The position numbers and the translations under genes are program-made. Positions 36,295-47,700 of a stretch of DNA of 48,447 bases are shown in pieces. The notes under the pieces were generated by a model. It did not search any database. It was given only the letters and a program-made list of their open reading frames with translations, and had not been told where the DNA came from. Positions within the stretch are counted from its first letter, which is position 1, and each line of letters starts with the position of its first letter. Where the stretch lies: contig JAFYPD010000023.1 of assembly GCA_017547685.1 (NCBI GenBank), forward strand, positions 1 through 48,447. The letters run 5' to 3'. This DNA is from Peptococcaceae bacterium (lineage in GTDB: Bacteria; Bacillota; Peptococcia; Peptococcales; Peptococcaceae).

Positions 36295-36336
36295 AACGCC
36301 GGACGGAGGAATCCGTTCCGGCGTTATCTGTTTTTT
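36295..36336. terminator. Bidirectional terminator between convergent genes
   Basis: AACGCCGGA pairs with TCCGGCGTT around an inner CGGA/TCCG stem. The minus strand follows it directly with TTTTATTTT, the plus strand after ATCTG with T6. It serves the LysR gene and the three-gene operon. Confidence 0.8.
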
Positions 36337-36372
36337 GAGGTGCTTCTGATAATTCCATTTGAGTTTTGCGGT

Positions 36373-37275
36373 TTAGTGTTTTGTCAGCTCTCTGGTGATA
36401 ATCTGGTCCAGCACATCGTAAACGGCATGCTGCGCATCTTTTCTGCGCAGCAGCATGTGATAGTAAGGCAGGGTCGGGTATTCAAAAGGCAGTGCCAGAA
36501 ACTGTTCTTTCGGGAAAAACTTCTGATACATAATCTCGGAAGTAAAGCAGATGGTGCTGCCTTCCGATGTCAACTGCTGATGAATGGCCAGATTGTTATC
36601 GTGGTATAGCACATAGGAACTCACATCTTTGCCGAAGTAATCGATGGGGAACACGCCGAAGACTGTTTTGCTGGCGTGCGAGGTATCGCTGATGGTTAGC
36701 AGTTCTTTTGCAGCAAGCTGTGAACTGGTCGATACCACAGCAACGGATTTATCGTGCATGACTACATTTAGCGAAAGCTGGGCGGCCTGATCTGGTGTGA
36801 TGTTTTTTTCCAGATACCCGTGATTGACTGACCACATGGCAACATCGCAGGAGCCATTCAGGAGTGCTTGAAGAATGACGTCGTTGGATACTTCTTTAAT
36901 GAACAGTTTGATTTGCGGGCAGGACTGACCGAAAGCTTTAATAATTGCCGGCATACTGTCAGTAAGCAGCACAGAAGAAATGTACAGGGTCACTTTTTCC
37001 GGCGGTGCGGTTTTATCCGGATTCTGCCCCAGATTCTGCTGAAGCTCCTGCCAGGAGGCGTACATCTGCCGGGCACACTCCAACACATACTGTCCCTCTT
37101 TTGTGAAGGAGACACCAGTCTTGGAACGGTTGAAAATTTTGATATTCAATTCATTTTCCAGCTGTTTGATGCTGTAGGAAACGTTTTGCTGCGTGGTATA
37201 ATGACGTTCGGCAGTCTGATTGAAGGAATGCGTCTGCGCCAGATCCAATACCAGAAGAAGTTGGTCCAGATGCAT
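36373..37275 (-). CDS. LysR-family transcriptional regulator
   Basis: A 300-residue regulator: N-terminal winged helix-turn-helix (LLLVLDLAQTHSFNQTAERH, then QQNVSYSIKQLENEL) and KIFNRSKTGVSFTKEG wing, then a two-lobed effector domain (about 90-295). No catabolic or transport gene is divergent to it; the next gene is rpmG, which has its own promoter. Target and inducer are therefore unknown; islA, TRAP and SLC13 operators in this window are candidates. AAGGAGAATTCT precedes the ATG. Confidence 0.92.
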   Translation of the reverse strand: MHLDQLLLVLDLAQTHSFNQTAERHYTTQQNVSYSIKQLENELNIKIFNRSKTGVSFTKEGQYVLECARQMYASWQELQQNLGQNPDKTAPPEKVTLYISSVLLTDSMPAIIKAFGQSCPQIKLFIKEVSNDVILQALLNGSCDVAMWSVNHGYLEKNITPDQAAQLSLNVVMHDKSVAVVSTSSQLAAKELLTISDTSHASKTVFGVFPIDYFGKDVSSYVLYHDNNLAIHQQLTSEGSTICFTSEIMYQKFFPKEQFLALPFEYPTLPYYHMLLRRKDAQHAVYDVLDQIITRELTKH

Positions 37276-37430
37276 AGAATTCTCCTTGCTAAAATTTCTG
37301 AAAAGGTATAGTATTATATATAACGCTTATTTAAATTATATCAAAATTCGCAAATGAGGAACCACAGAGAATATTTTTGGGGATTCTGAAAAACCTACAA
37401 ATATTATTTGTGGTCAATTTCATTTTGTTA

Positions 37431-37459
37431 TTGACAGGAGCACACGGTTATGCTAAACT
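37431..37459 (+). promoter_or_regulatory. Promoter of rpmG-secE-nusG
   Basis: Perfect -35 TTGACA, 17-bp spacer, -10 TAAACT, about 65 bases before rpmG. Confidence 0.88.
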
Positions 37460-37526
37460 AGATAGGCGTGAAAAATAGGTACAAACATGACCTTTTTTAT
37501 AGAATTTCTTTTGGGAGGTGTTTTGA

Positions 37527-37676
37527 ATGCGCGTTGGAATTACACTGGCTTGTACAGAATGCAAAAGACGTAACTACAGCACTGTAAAAAACAAAAAAAA
37601 TAATCCAGATAGAATTGAGTTAAAAAAATACTGCCCATTTTGTAAAACTCACACTGTGCACAAAGAAACTAAGTAA
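37527..37676 (+). CDS. rpmG: 50S ribosomal protein L33
   Basis: A 49-residue large-subunit protein with a zinc ribbon: [11 protein letters not shown] near the start and [16 protein letters not shown] at the end, so this is the Cys-containing (zinc-binding) form. TTGGGAGGTG precedes the ATG. It opens the rpmG-secE-nusG cluster as in most Bacillota. Confidence 0.96.
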   Translation: MRVGITLACTECKRRNYSTVKNKKNNPDRIELKKYCPFCKTHTVHKETK

Positions 37677-37693
37677 GGTAGGATGAATGCCGA

Positions 37694-37909
37694 ATGAGTG
37701 AAAAACAACCTGAAAAGAAAGTTGGTTTCTTTGCAAGGGCCAAAAAATCCAGTAAAGCCTCTCTGAATGAATTAAAAAAGGTGCACTGGCCTACCAAAAA
37801 AGAACTGTTCACATACACCAATGTTGTACTGGCAACAGTTGTAATTATCTCTGCTCTGATCTGGGTTGTAGATGCAATTGTAGGTAATGTTTTTGGTTTA
37901 TTAATTTAA
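37694..37909 (+). CDS. secE: Preprotein translocase subunit SecE
   Basis: Clamp subunit of the SecYEG channel. The 71-residue single-helix form typical of Bacillota: the amphipathic KASLNELKKVHWPTKKEL segment, then one membrane helix (TNVVLATVVIISALIWVVD). It lies 17 bases after rpmG and 17 before nusG. Confidence 0.96.
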   Translation: MSEKQPEKKVGFFARAKKSSKASLNELKKVHWPTKKELFTYTNVVLATVVIISALIWVVDAIVGNVFGLLI

Positions 37910-37926
37910 GTTAGGGGCCTGATTTC

Positions 37927-38457
37927 ATGGAAGAAAAAAGATGGTATGCTGTTCATACCTATTCAGGTTACGAGAATAAAGTAAAAACCAACTTGGAAAA
38001 AAGAATTGAATCCATGAATATGGAAGAATACATCTTCCGCATTATGGTTCCAACAGAAGACGTTGAAGAAAAGAAAAACGATAAAGTGAAAGTAAACAAA
38101 CGCAAAGTTTTTCCGGGATACGTTCTGGTGGAAATGATTATGACTGATGATTCCTGGTATGTTGTACGCAATACAACAGGGGTAACAGGTTTCGTTGGAG
38201 CCGGGACAAAACCGGTTCCGCTGCATGAAGCAGAAGTCAAAGCACTGCTGCGTCAGCAGGGGCTGGAAGATGCAAGACGGGAAACTGATTATGAAGTAGG
38301 CGACAATGTTGAAATTATAGATCAGTCGTTCCGCGGTATGGTAGGACGAGTTAGCGCGCTGGATATGGAAAAAGGCAAAGTTACTGTGATGCTGTCCCTG
38401 TTCGGTGGCCGCGAAACCCCTATCGATCTGGACTATGACCAGGTTTTCAAAGTTTAG
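37927..38457 (+). CDS. nusG: Transcription termination/antitermination factor NusG
   Basis: Binds RNA polymerase and links it to Rho or the ribosome. Of 176 residues, the NGN domain begins RWYAVHTYSGYENKVK and contains FPGYVLVEM, and the C-terminal KOW domain holds GDNVEIIDQSFRGMVGRV. Standard length and position. Confidence 0.97.
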   Translation: MEEKRWYAVHTYSGYENKVKTNLEKRIESMNMEEYIFRIMVPTEDVEEKKNDKVKVNKRKVFPGYVLVEMIMTDDSWYVVRNTTGVTGFVGAGTKPVPLHEAEVKALLRQQGLEDARRETDYEVGDNVEIIDQSFRGMVGRVSALDMEKGKVTVMLSLFGGRETPIDLDYDQVFKV

Positions 38458-38481
38458 ATATGAATTTCATATCTAGTTTTA

Positions 38482-38508
38482 GTGGGAGGGAAACCCCCGT
38501 TATACCAC
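38482..38508 (+). promoter_or_regulatory. L1-binding-type hairpin before rplK
   Basis: GTGGGAG ... ATACCAC with an inner GGG/CCC stem mimics the L1-binding helix of 23S rRNA. It lies 26 bases before rplK, where free L1 can bind the mRNA and repress L11/L1 translation. Confidence 0.7.
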
Positions 38509-38534
38509 ATTCTGTTTAAGGAGGTGCACCAATA

Positions 38535-38963
38535 ATGGCAAAAAAAGTCGTTGGTTTTGTAAAACTGCAGGTGCCTGCAGGGAAAGCGAATCCTGCACCA
38601 CCAGTTGGTCCTGCATTAGGTCAGCATGGTGTTAATATTATGGGGTTCTGTAAAGAATTCAATGAAAGAACAAAAAATCAGGCAGGTTTAATCATTCCTG
38701 TTGAAATTACAGTTTACGCTGACCGTTCTTTCAGCTTCATCACCAAAACTCCGCCAGCTGCAGTATTACTGAAAAAAGCTGCTGGTATTGAAAGAGCTTC
38801 CGGCGAACCAAACCGTAAGAAAGTTGGTAAAGTTCCAGCTTCTAAAGTAAGAGCAATCGCTGAAGAAAAAATGGAAGACTTAAATGCTGCTAGCATTGAA
38901 GCTGCAATCAGCATGATTGAAGGTACTGCTAGAAGCATGGGTATTGAAATCGTAGAAGGCTAA
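38535..38963 (+). CDS. rplK: 50S ribosomal protein L11
   Basis: 142 residues of the L11 stalk-base protein. The N-terminal domain has [20 protein letters not shown] with the thiostrepton-region prolines, and the C-terminal RNA-binding domain ends [25 protein letters not shown] precedes the ATG. Confidence 0.97.
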   Translation: MAKKVVGFVKLQVPAGKANPAPPVGPALGQHGVNIMGFCKEFNERTKNQAGLIIPVEITVYADRSFSFITKTPPAAVLLKKAAGIERASGEPNRKKVGKVPASKVRAIAEEKMEDLNAASIEAAISMIEGTARSMGIEIVEG

Positions 38964-38980
38964 TTTCTACTGCTAATGAT

Positions 38981-39006
38981 GTGGGAGGAGTATTCCGCAG
39001 AACCAC
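38981..39006 (+). promoter_or_regulatory. Second L1-binding-type hairpin, before rplA
   Basis: GTGGGAGG ... AACCAC, a shorter version of the element before rplK, 19 bases upstream of rplA. Two copies would let L1 control both cistrons. Confidence 0.6.
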
Positions 39007-39024
39007 TTAGGAGGAACGTTTATT

Positions 39025-39717
39025 ATGCCAAAACATGGTAAAAAATATGTTGAAGCCAGCAAACTGGTAGACAAAGCGAATCTGTATGAAGTAAGCGAAG
39101 CTATCGAACTGGCTAAAAAAACTGCTACTGCGAAATTTGATGAAACAGTGGAAGTTGCATTTAGACTGGGTGTTGACCCAAGACAGTCCGACCAGATGAT
39201 TCGTGGCGCAGTTGTACTGCCAAACGGTACTGGTAAAAGCCAGACTGTATTAGTATTTGCAAAAGGTGAAAAAGCGAAAGAAGCGGAAGCTGCCGGTGCA
39301 GATTTCGTTGGCGCTGAAGACCTAGTTGCAAAAATTCAGGGTGGCTGGTTCGGTTTCGACGTTGCTGTAGCAACTCCAGATATGATGGGCGTTGTTGGTA
39401 AAATCGGTCGTCTGTTAGGGCCAAAAGGCTTAATGCCAAACCCGAAAACAGGTACTGTAACAATGGATGTTACAAAAGCTGTTAATGAAGTAAAAGCTGG
39501 TAAAATCGAATATCGTGTTGACAAAACCGGTATTATTCATGCTCCAATCGGGAAAGCTAGCTTTGAACAGGCTAAACTGGAAGAAAACTTCAAAACTCTG
39601 GTTGACGTTTTGATTAAAGCAAAACCGGCTAGCTCTAAAGGTCAGTACATTAAGAGCGTAACTGTTTCTACAACAATGGGCCCTGGTGTAAAAATCAATC
39701 CTTTAAAACTGCAATAG
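39025..39717 (+). CDS. rplA: 50S ribosomal protein L1
   Basis: 230 residues, standard length, from [15 protein letters not shown] through [20 protein letters not shown] to the domain II block [18 protein letters not shown] and the end GPGVKINP. It binds 23S rRNA at the L1 stalk and represses its own operon. TTAGGAGGAACG precedes the start. Confidence 0.97.
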   Translation: MPKHGKKYVEASKLVDKANLYEVSEAIELAKKTATAKFDETVEVAFRLGVDPRQSDQMIRGAVVLPNGTGKSQTVLVFAKGEKAKEAEAAGADFVGAEDLVAKIQGGWFGFDVAVATPDMMGVVGKIGRLLGPKGLMPNPKTGTVTMDVTKAVNEVKAGKIEYRVDKTGIIHAPIGKASFEQAKLEENFKTLVDVLIKAKPASSKGQYIKSVTVSTTMGPGVKINPLKLQ

Positions 39718-39722
39718 TTTTA

Positions 39723-39751
39723 TTGACAAGTAAGAATCAAACAGATATAAT
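39723..39751 (+). promoter_or_regulatory. Promoter of rplJL
   Basis: Fully consensus: -35 TTGACA, 17-bp spacer, -10 TATAAT, directly after the rplA stop. Confidence 0.92.
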
Positions 39752-39769
39752 ATGAATGCTTAACTGAAT

Positions 39770-39875
39770 AGATTTTCGCTGTAGACAGCAGGTGTCATTA
39801 CGACTTAATTTCCTGCCGAGGCCATTGTTGCTATGCAATTTCTGCCTTTGTGTTTCTACGCAAAGGCTTTTTATA
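39770..39875 (+). ncRNA. L10 ribosomal leader with attenuator
   Basis: The leader contains the blocks GCTGTAGACAGCAGGTG and TTTCCTGCCGAGG that define the L10/L12-binding leader of rplJL operons, followed by a terminator hairpin GCCTTTG/CAAAGGC with T5 (39844-39872). Excess L10(L12)4 would bind and promote termination. The ends are approximate. Confidence 0.88.
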
Positions 39876-39935
39876 TGGTCGGTCAGTAATTTCAGTTCTG
39901 TATTACTTATAATACACTCGTTAGGAGGTGCTGAA

Positions 39936-40427
39936 ATGGGTAGTTTAGAAGGCAAAAAAGCCGTTGTAGCTGAATTAGTGGAAAAATTCAACTCTTCCAA
40001 AACAATCGTTGTTGTTGACTATCGTGGTTTAACCGTAGCTCAGGCTACAAAATTAAGAAAACAGCTGAGAGAAGCAGGTGTTGATTACCGTGTAGTAAAA
40101 AACACACTGTTAACAATTGCTGCAAAAGAAGCTGGCGCTAATGAACTGGTACAGACCTTTAAAGGTGTAACAGCTATCGCGTTCGGCGGTGAAGATCTGA
40201 TTGCTCCAGCACAGATTATCGCTAAATTCTCCAAGGAAAATAAAATCCTGGAAATCAAAGGCGGTCTGCTGGAAGGCAAATATCTGGATCAGGCTGGCGT
40301 TATCGCTCTGGGCGAACTGCCGCCAAAAGAAGTATTGCTGGCTCAGGTTGCTTCCTGCTTCCAGGCTCCGATCCAGAGACTGGCATACGTGCTGGAAGAA
40401 GTACGCAAATCCAAAGAAACTGCGTAA
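39936..40427 (+). CDS. rplJ: 50S ribosomal protein L10
   Basis: 163 residues; stalk protein that carries the L7/L12 dimers. N-terminal KKAVVAELVEKFNSSKT and VVDYRGLTVAQATKLRKQLR, then VKNTL; the C-terminal helix binds L12. The ATG after TTAGGAGGTGCTGAA is the only start compatible with the family; a frame opening at 39792 lies inside the leader RNA. Confidence 0.96.
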   Translation: MGSLEGKKAVVAELVEKFNSSKTIVVVDYRGLTVAQATKLRKQLREAGVDYRVVKNTLLTIAAKEAGANELVQTFKGVTAIAFGGEDLIAPAQIIAKFSKENKILEIKGGLLEGKYLDQAGVIALGELPPKEVLLAQVASCFQAPIQRLAYVLEEVRKSKETA

Positions 40428-40480
40428 TGATTTGCGCTTAGTTTCATGAAAACAATAAAATTATAATAGGAGAGATTACA

Positions 40481-40852
40481 ATGTCTAAAATTCAAACAAT
40501 CATTGATACAGTAAAAGAATTATCTGTTATCGAATTATCCGAATTAGTAAAAGCTTTCGAAGAAGAATTCGGCGTAAGCGCAGCTGCTCCTGTAGCTGTA
40601 GCTGCTGCTGGTGCTGCTCCAGCTGCCGCTGAAGAAGAACAGACAGAATTCGATGTAATTCTGGCTTCTGCTGGCGCTAACAAAATCGCTGTTATCAAAG
40701 TAGTACGTGAAGTTACCGGCTTAGGTCTGAAAGAAGCAAAAGAAGTAGTTGACGGCGCTCCAAAAGCTGTGAAAGAAAAAGTAGAAAAAGCTGAAGCTGA
40801 AGAAATTAAGAAAAAACTGGAAGAAGCTGGCGCTACTGTAGAAGTAAAATAA
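40481..40852 (+). CDS. rplL: 50S ribosomal protein L7/L12
   Basis: 123 residues: N-terminal dimerisation part, alanine-rich hinge (about residues 35-52), and globular factor-binding domain with [20 protein letters not shown]. Extreme acidic and alanine content, as usual. TAGGAGAG precedes the ATG, and a terminator follows. Confidence 0.97.
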   Translation: MSKIQTIIDTVKELSVIELSELVKAFEEEFGVSAAAPVAVAAAGAAPAAAEEEQTEFDVILASAGANKIAVIKVVREVTGLGLKEAKEVVDGAPKAVKEKVEKAEAEEIKKKLEEAGATVEVK

Positions 40853-40884
40853 TTTTACTTTTGTGTGAAGTTTCTATGATAAGT

Positions 40885-40934
40885 AAGAGCATTTATTCAA
40901 TGTGCAAACAAAGAATAGATGCTCTTTGTTTTTC
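40885..40934 (+). terminator. Terminator after rplL
   Basis: AAGAGCATTTATTC pairs with GAATAGATGCTCTT (one G-U), followed by TGTTTTT. It separates rplJL from rpoBC, although partial read-through is usual here. Confidence 0.82.
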
Positions 40935-41009
40935 TATCGTTTTTGGGGAATCTGAATGCATGATTTGTAGAAAAAATCAAAGAATTTCGTTCATACTTGC
41001 AAAAAATGG

Positions 41010-41038
41010 TTTACAAATTACATAGAATATGATAGCAT
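41010..41038 (+). promoter_or_regulatory. Promoter before rpoBC
   Basis: -35 TTTACA, 17-bp spacer, -10 TAGCAT. A leader of nearly 190 bases follows; it includes a GCAAGG/CCTTGC hairpin near 41130 but no other structure I can name. Confidence 0.6.
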
Positions 41039-41234
41039 ATAAGAATATGACTAATAAAATGGATGGAGTTTGCGAAAGAATAAAAATAGTTATTCCTGGT
41101 TAAACTAGTCTAAAATAGTTTACAATAGCAAGGGGTTTCCTTGCTTTGCTTGGGTTATCCAGAGGTTAAGCAGAAAAATGTTTTACTCTTTGGAATAAAA
41201 ACGTTGATTAAAAAACTTTAAGGGGTGAGGAGCA

Positions 41235-44200
41235 TTGGTCAATACGACACATGCACTAAGAGAAAGGCATAGTTTCGCCAAAATCGAAGAGATTATGGTT
41301 ATGCCTAATTTAATTGAAGTTCAACGAAATTCCTACAAGTTATTTCTGGAGGAGGGGTTAAAAGAAACTTTTTCGGAAGTTTCTCCAATCCAGGACTTTA
41401 CAGGAAATTTGGTCCTTGAGTTTGTAGATTATAGTTTGGGTGAACCAAAATATGATGTAGACGAATGCAAGGAACGTGACGCTACCTATGCTGCACCACT
41501 GCGCTTAAAGGTTCGTTTAATCAATAAAGAAACCGGCGAAGTGAAAGAACAGGAAGTTTTCATGGGCGATTTCCCGATCATGACAACCAAAGGTACTTTC
41601 ATTATTAATGGTGCAGAACGTGTTATCGTTAGCCAGCTGGTACGTTCTCCGGGTGTTTATTACGCAGAAACCATTGATCAGACCGGAAAAAAACTGTATG
41701 GTGCTACCATTATTCCTAACCGCGGTGCATGGCTGGAATTTGAAACAGATGCCAATGACAATTTGTTTGTACGAATCGACCGTACCAGAAAACTGCCTGC
41801 CACTGTACTGCTGCGTGCGTTAGGTTATTCCAGCAATGGACAGATTCTGGAACTGTTTGATAACGATGAACGCATCCGCATGACACTGGAACGGGATCAT
41901 ACCGAAACAGAAGGCGAAGCACTGGTTGAAATTTATAAACGCTTACGCCCTGGTGACCCGCCAACTGTTGAAAATGCAAGAACATTATTAAACTCTTTAT
42001 TCTTTGATCCAAAACGGTATGACTTTGCAAAAGTTGGACGTTATAAAGTGAATAAAAAACTGGGTCTGGATATTGACCCGACTAAAAAAGTAATTACCCA
42101 TGAAGACATTATTGAAACTGTACGGTATTTGCTGAACCTGATTAAAGGTGTAGAAGGATACACCTCCGATGATATCGACCATCTGGGGAACCGTCGTATT
42201 CGCTGCGTGGGCGAATTGCTGCAGAACCAGTTCCGCATCGGTTTGACTCGTATGGAACGTGTAATTCGGGAAAGAATGACCATTCAGGATTCTGAAAACG
42301 TAACACCGCAGGGCCTGATTAATATCCGTCCTGTTGTTGCTGCAATCAAAGAATTTTTCGGTTCCAGCCAGCTGTCTCAGTTTATGGACCAGATTAACCC
42401 GCTGAGTGAACTGACTCATAAAAGAAGACTGTCCGCTCTGGGGCCTGGTGGTTTAAGCCGTGAGCGTGCAGGCTTCGAAGTGCGTGACGTACATCCGTCC
42501 CATTATGGCCGTATGTGCCCGATTGAAACACCGGAAGGTCCGAACATCGGTCTGATTAACTCTCTGAGTACCTATGCAAAAATCAACGAATACGGGTTTA
42601 TCGAATCTCCGTATCGTAAAGTGGATAAAGAAACCGGTATTGTAACAGAGCAGATTGAATATCTGACAGCCGATGTGGAAGATAAATATGTTGTAGCGCA
42701 GGCAAACTCTCCGTTAGATGAAAATGGCCGCTTTGCCGAGAAAAAAGTAAACGCCCGTTATGGACACGCTAACATCGTGGTTGACAGTGAAAACGTTGAC
42801 TATATGGACGTATCTCCGAAACAGGTTGTATCTATCGCGACTGCTATGATTCCGTTCCTGGAACACGATGACGCGAACCGTGCACTGATGGGCGCCAACA
42901 TGCAGCGTCAGGCTGTGCCTCTGCTGAGAACCGATGCACCGTATGTAGGTACCGGTATGGAGTACCGTGCAGCTTACGACTCCGGCGTTATGGTAATTGC
43001 AGAAAACGGCGGTACTGTAGAATATGTTTCTGCTCGTGAAATTGTAATCAAACGGGCTGATGGCAATAAAGACCGTTACAAACTGACAAAATTTGAACGG
43101 TCCAACCAGGGCAGCTGCATTAACCAGAAGCCGCTGGTGAAAAAAGGGCAGGTGGTAGAAGCCGGTGCAATTCTGGCCGACGGTCCATCCACTGACCATG
43201 GTGAACTGGCGTTAGGCCGCAACGTTCTGATTGCGTTCATGAACTGGGAAGGCTACAACTACGAAGATGCGGTTCTGCTGAGTGAAAAACTGGTAAGAGA
43301 AGACTACTATACATCGATTCATATTGAAGAATACGAATGCGATGCTCGTGATACCAAATTAGGGCCGGAAGAAATCACCCGTGATATTCCGAATGTCGGG
43401 GAGGAAGTTCTGAAAAATCTGGATGAAAGAGGTATCATTCGCGTGGGTGCTGAAGTTCGCCCTGGCGATATTCTGGTTGGTAAAGTAACACCAAAAGGGG
43501 AAACCGAACTGACTGCTGAAGAACGTCTGCTGCGTGCTATCTTCGGTGAAAAAGCCCGCGAAGTTAGAGATACTTCTCTGCGTGTACCGCATGGGGAAGC
43601 AGGGATTATTGTTGATGTAAAAATCTTCTCTGCTGAAAATGGCGATGATTTAGCACCTGGTGTAAATCAGGTGGTGCGCTGCTACATTGCACAGAAAAGA
43701 AAAATCTCTCAGGGGGACAAAATGGCTGGCCGTCACGGGAATAAAGGGGTAGTTTCCCGCGTTCTGCCTGAGTGCGATATGCCGTTCCTGGAAGACGGCA
43801 CACCGGTTGAAATCGTACTGAACCCGCTGGGCGTGCCATCCCGTATGAATATCGGTCAGGTAATGGAAGTACATCTGGGTATGGCTGCGAAGGCATTGGG
43901 CATTCGCCTGGCAACACCTGTATTTGATGGCGCTTCGGAACATGACATTCTGGATATGCTGCAGAAAGCAAATGATGTAAGCAGCATGGAATATCCGCTG
44001 ACCGGTAAATTTGTTGTGAGAGACGGTCGTACCGGTTTACCGTTTGATAACCCGGTAACCGTTGGTTATATGTACTATCTGAAACTGGCTCATCTGGTTG
44101 ACGACAAAATCCATGCCCGTTCTACCGGCCCATACTCACTGGTAACCCAGCAGCCGCTGGGCGGTAAAGCGCAGTTCGGTGGTCAGCGTTTCGGGGAAAT

Positions 44201-44684
44201 GGAAGTTTGGGCACTGGAAGCTTACGGTGCTGCGTACACCCTGCAGGAAATTCTGACCGTAAAATCTGACGATATCGTTGGTCGTGTAAAAACATATGAA
44301 GCCATTGTAAAAGGTGAAAATGTTCCAGAACCTGGCGTGCCGGAATCCTTCAAAGTATTGATCAAAGAACTGCAGAGTCTGTGCTTAGACGTTAAGATTC
44401 TGAATGAAAACGATGAAGAAATTGAAATCGGTGAAGATGACGACGACATTGTAGAAACAGCAAAAGAATTAGGCATTGAACTGCCGGCTGAAAAAGCGAA
44501 AGAAGGCGCAGAACAGTCTGGGGAATTCAACGATTTCCTGATTGAAACAGAAGACGGTGAACTGGAAGACCAGGAACCGGATGAAGATATGCTTGATGAT
44601 GACGATATCCACATGGATTTGGATTTTGATGTAACGAGTGAAATGGAAGATGTCGGTGATTTCATCTTAGATGATGAATTTTAA
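41235..44684 (+). CDS. rpoB: DNA-directed RNA polymerase subunit beta
   Basis: 1149 residues. Recognised by [21 protein letters not shown] at the N-terminus, the rifampicin region [18 protein letters not shown] and [33 protein letters not shown], the active-site [13 protein letters not shown], and [27 protein letters not shown]. It starts with TTG: GGGGTGAGGAG is well spaced and the next in-frame ATG would remove conserved N-terminal sequence. After the usual end comes an acidic tail of about 90 residues. At the rifampicin position equal to E. coli 518 it has Ile where Asn or Thr are common, a variable site. Confidence 0.97.
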   Translation: MVNTTHALRERHSFAKIEEIMVMPNLIEVQRNSYKLFLEEGLKETFSEVSPIQDFTGNLVLEFVDYSLGEPKYDVDECKERDATYAAPLRLKVRLINKETGEVKEQEVFMGDFPIMTTKGTFIINGAERVIVSQLVRSPGVYYAETIDQTGKKLYGATIIPNRGAWLEFETDANDNLFVRIDRTRKLPATVLLRALGYSSNGQILELFDNDERIRMTLERDHTETEGEALVEIYKRLRPGDPPTVENARTLLNSLFFDPKRYDFAKVGRYKVNKKLGLDIDPTKKVITHEDIIETVRYLLNLIKGVEGYTSDDIDHLGNRRIRCVGELLQNQFRIGLTRMERVIRERMTIQDSENVTPQGLINIRPVVAAIKEFFGSSQLSQFMDQINPLSELTHKRRLSALGPGGLSRERAGFEVRDVHPSHYGRMCPIETPEGPNIGLINSLSTYAKINEYGFIESPYRKVDKETGIVTEQIEYLTADVEDKYVVAQANSPLDENGRFAEKKVNARYGHANIVVDSENVDYMDVSPKQVVSIATAMIPFLEHDDANRALMGANMQRQAVPLLRTDAPYVGTGMEYRAAYDSGVMVIAENGGTVEYVSAREIVIKRADGNKDRYKLTKFERSNQGSCINQKPLVKKGQVVEAGAILADGPSTDHGELALGRNVLIAFMNWEGYNYEDAVLLSEKLVREDYYTSIHIEEYECDARDTKLGPEEITRDIPNVGEEVLKNLDERGIIRVGAEVRPGDILVGKVTPKGETELTAEERLLRAIFGEKAREVRDTSLRVPHGEAGIIVDVKIFSAENGDDLAPGVNQVVRCYIAQKRKISQGDKMAGRHGNKGVVSRVLPECDMPFLEDGTPVEIVLNPLGVPSRMNIGQVMEVHLGMAAKALGIRLATPVFDGASEHDILDMLQKANDVSSMEYPLTGKFVVRDGRTGLPFDNPVTVGYMYYLKLAHLVDDKIHARSTGPYSLVTQQPLGGKAQFGGQRFGEMEVWALEAYGAAYTLQEILTVKSDDIVGRVKTYEAIVKGENVPEPGVPESFKVLIKELQSLCLDVKILNENDEEIEIGEDDDDIVETAKELGIELPAEKAKEGAEQSGEFNDFLIETEDGELEDQEPDEDMLDDDDIHMDLDFDVTSEMEDVGDFILDDEF

Positions 44685-44716
44685 TAGGAACAGATTTTAG
44701 GAAGGGAGCGAGCCCT

Positions 44717-47700
44717 TTGTTAGATGTTAATAACTTTGACCGAATGAGAATCGGTCTGGCTTCTCCAGAACAGATCAGAGAATGGTCCAGCGGGGAAGTA
44801 AAAAAACCGGAAACAATCAATTACCGTACCTTAAAGCCTGAACGGGACGGTCTGTTCTGTGAACGCATTTTCGGGCCTACAAAAGACTGGGAGTGTAACT
44901 GCGGGAAGTATAAACGGATCCGTTATAAAGGTGTTGTATGTGACAGATGTGGTGTGGAAGTTACTCGTTCTAAAGTAAGAAGAGAGCGGTTAGGCCATAT
45001 TGAACTGGCTGCCCCATGTTCCCACATCTGGTACTTCAAAGGAATTCCAAGCAGAATGGGGTTATTGTTAAACATTTCCCCGCGTCAGCTGGAAAAAGTC
45101 ATTTATTTTGTATCTTATATCGTGCTGGATGGCGGCGATACACCGCTGGAAAAAATGTCTCTGCTGACCGAAAGCGAATATCGTGACAACAAAGAAAAAT
45201 ACGGCAGTGCGTTCCGTGCCGGTATTGGTGCGGAAGCAATCAAAGAACTGCTGGATAATCTGGATCTGGAAGCTCTGTATGAAGAGTTGAAAGAGGAAAT
45301 CCGTACCACAACAGGTCAGAGAAATATCAAAGCTGTCAGAAGACTGGAAGTTGTGGAAGCGTTCCTGAAATCCAACAACAAACCAAGCTGGATGATTTTA
45401 GATGTGCTGCCGGTTATCCCGCCGGAAATTCGTCCGATGGTTCAGCTGGACGGTGGTCGTTTTGCGACTTCCGACCTGAATGACCTGTATCGCAGAGTCA
45501 TTAACCGCAACAACCGTCTGAAACGCCTGCTGGATTTAGGCGCACCGGATATTATTGTCCGCAACGAAAAAAGAATGCTGCAGGAAGCTGTTGACGCATT
45601 AATCGATAACGGTCGCCGCGGCAGACCTGTTACAGGGCCTGGCAACCGTCCGCTGAAATCCTTAAGCGATATGCTGAAAGGGAAACAGGGCCGATTCCGT
45701 CAGAACCTGTTAGGGAAACGTGTAGACTACTCTGGCCGTTCTGTAATTGTTGTAGGACCGGAACTGAAAATGCATCAGTGCGGTCTGCCGAAGGAAATGG
45801 CAATCGAACTGTTCAAACCGTTCGTTATGAAAAAATTAGTAAACGAAGGGTATGCCCATAATATCAAGAGTGCGAAACGTATGGTGGAACGCCTAAAACC
45901 GGAAGTATGGGATGTGCTGGAAGATGTTATCAAAGATCATCCGGTACTGTTAAACCGCGCACCTACGCTGCACAGACTGGGGATTCAGGCATTTGAACCG
46001 GTTCTGGTGGAAGGCCGTGCGCTGCGTCTGCATCCGCTGGTATGTACTGCATACAATGCGGACTTTGACGGTGACCAGATGGCGATTCACGTGCCGCTGT
46101 CTGCGGAAGCACAGGCGGAAGCTCGTCTGCTGATGCTGGCAGCCAACAACATCCTGAACCCGAAAGATGGGAAACCAGTAACCACACCGACACAGGACAT
46201 GATTTTAGGTTCTTACTACTTAACCATCGACCGTGATGGGGCACTGGGTGAAGGCAAAATCTTTAAAGATGACAACGAAGCACTGCTGGCTTACGATGCA
46301 GGAGAAGTTCATCTGCAGGCAAAAATTCTGATCCGTCAGCCTGACGGCAGCCGCCTCGAAACAACCGTTGGCCGTGTTATCTTTAACAGTGTGATTCCGG
46401 CAGAAGTTGGCTATGTCAACGAAACTGTCGGGAAAAAAGGCCTGGGTAAAATTGTTGCGAAATGTTATAAAAAACTGGGTGCTTCCGCTACAGCTAATAT
46501 GCTGGACGGTATCAAATCCCAGGGGTATAAATATTCCACACAGGCTGGTTTCACTGTAGCGTTCAGTGATATCATCGTTCCGGATGAAAAAGCTGATATT
46601 CTGGCTGCTTCCGATAAAGAAGTAGAAAAAATTGAACAGAAATACAGACGCGGTTTAATTACCGACGAAGAACGCTATAATCTGGTTATCAAAGTCTGGA
46701 ATAAAGCAACAAAAGATGTTACAGATGCATTGTTGCAGAATCTGGATAAATTCAACAACATCAACATGATGGCTACTTCCGGGGCCCGCGGTAACAACCA
46801 GCAGATTCGTCAGCTGGCTGGTATGCGTGGTCTGATGGCAGACTCCACAGGTCGTACCATTGAACTGCCAATCAAAGCGAACTTCCGTGAAGGTCTGAAT
46901 GTACAGGAATACTTTATTTCCTCCCACGGTGCTCGTAAAGGGTTAACTGACACCGCGCTGCGTACAGCCGACTCCGGTTATCTGACCAGACGTCTGGTTG
47001 ACGTTGCACAGGAAGTCATTGTTCGTGAGGATGACTGCTGTACCAGTAAAGGCTTACTGGTGGAAGCAATTAAAAACGGCAATGAAATTATTGAGCCGCT
47101 GGAAGAACGTATCGCTGGCCGTTATGCGCTGGAACCGGTTGTTCATCCGGAAACCGGTGAAGTTCTGGTTGCAGCAAATGAAGAAATCACAGATGATCTG
47201 GCTGCAGAAATTCAGAAAGCCGGTATTGAACAGGTAGTCATCCGCAGTGCGCTGACCTGTAAGAGCCGTTATGGTATTTGCCGTAAGTGCTATGGCCGCA
47301 ACCTGGCAACAGGCGGTCATGTAGATATCGGGGAAGCAGTTGGTATCATTGCAGCACAGTCCATCGGGGAACCTGGTACCCAGTTAACCATGCGAACCTT
47401 CCATACTGGTGGTGTTGCGGGGGACGATATTACACAGGGTCTTCCTCGTGTTGAAGAACTGTTTGAAGCAAGAAAACCAAAAGGCCAGGCAATCATTGCG
47501 GAAGCCGGCGGTGTAGTAAGCGTTCAGGATATCAAAAACAGAAAAGAAATCACCATCACCGAAGGTGACGGCGAAGCCAGAGTTTATGCAGTGCCATACG
47601 GTGCCCGCATGAAAGTGAACACTGGTGATATCGTAGAAGCTGGTCAGGAACTGACTGAAGGTTCCATTAACCCGCATGATTTACTGCGGGTGAAAGGACC

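Noticed and set aside
42361..42480. Possible rifampicin-resistance change in RpoB (Ile at the position equal to E. coli 518)
   Set aside because: This position varies naturally between species (Asn, Thr and others), and the surrounding key residues are wild type.
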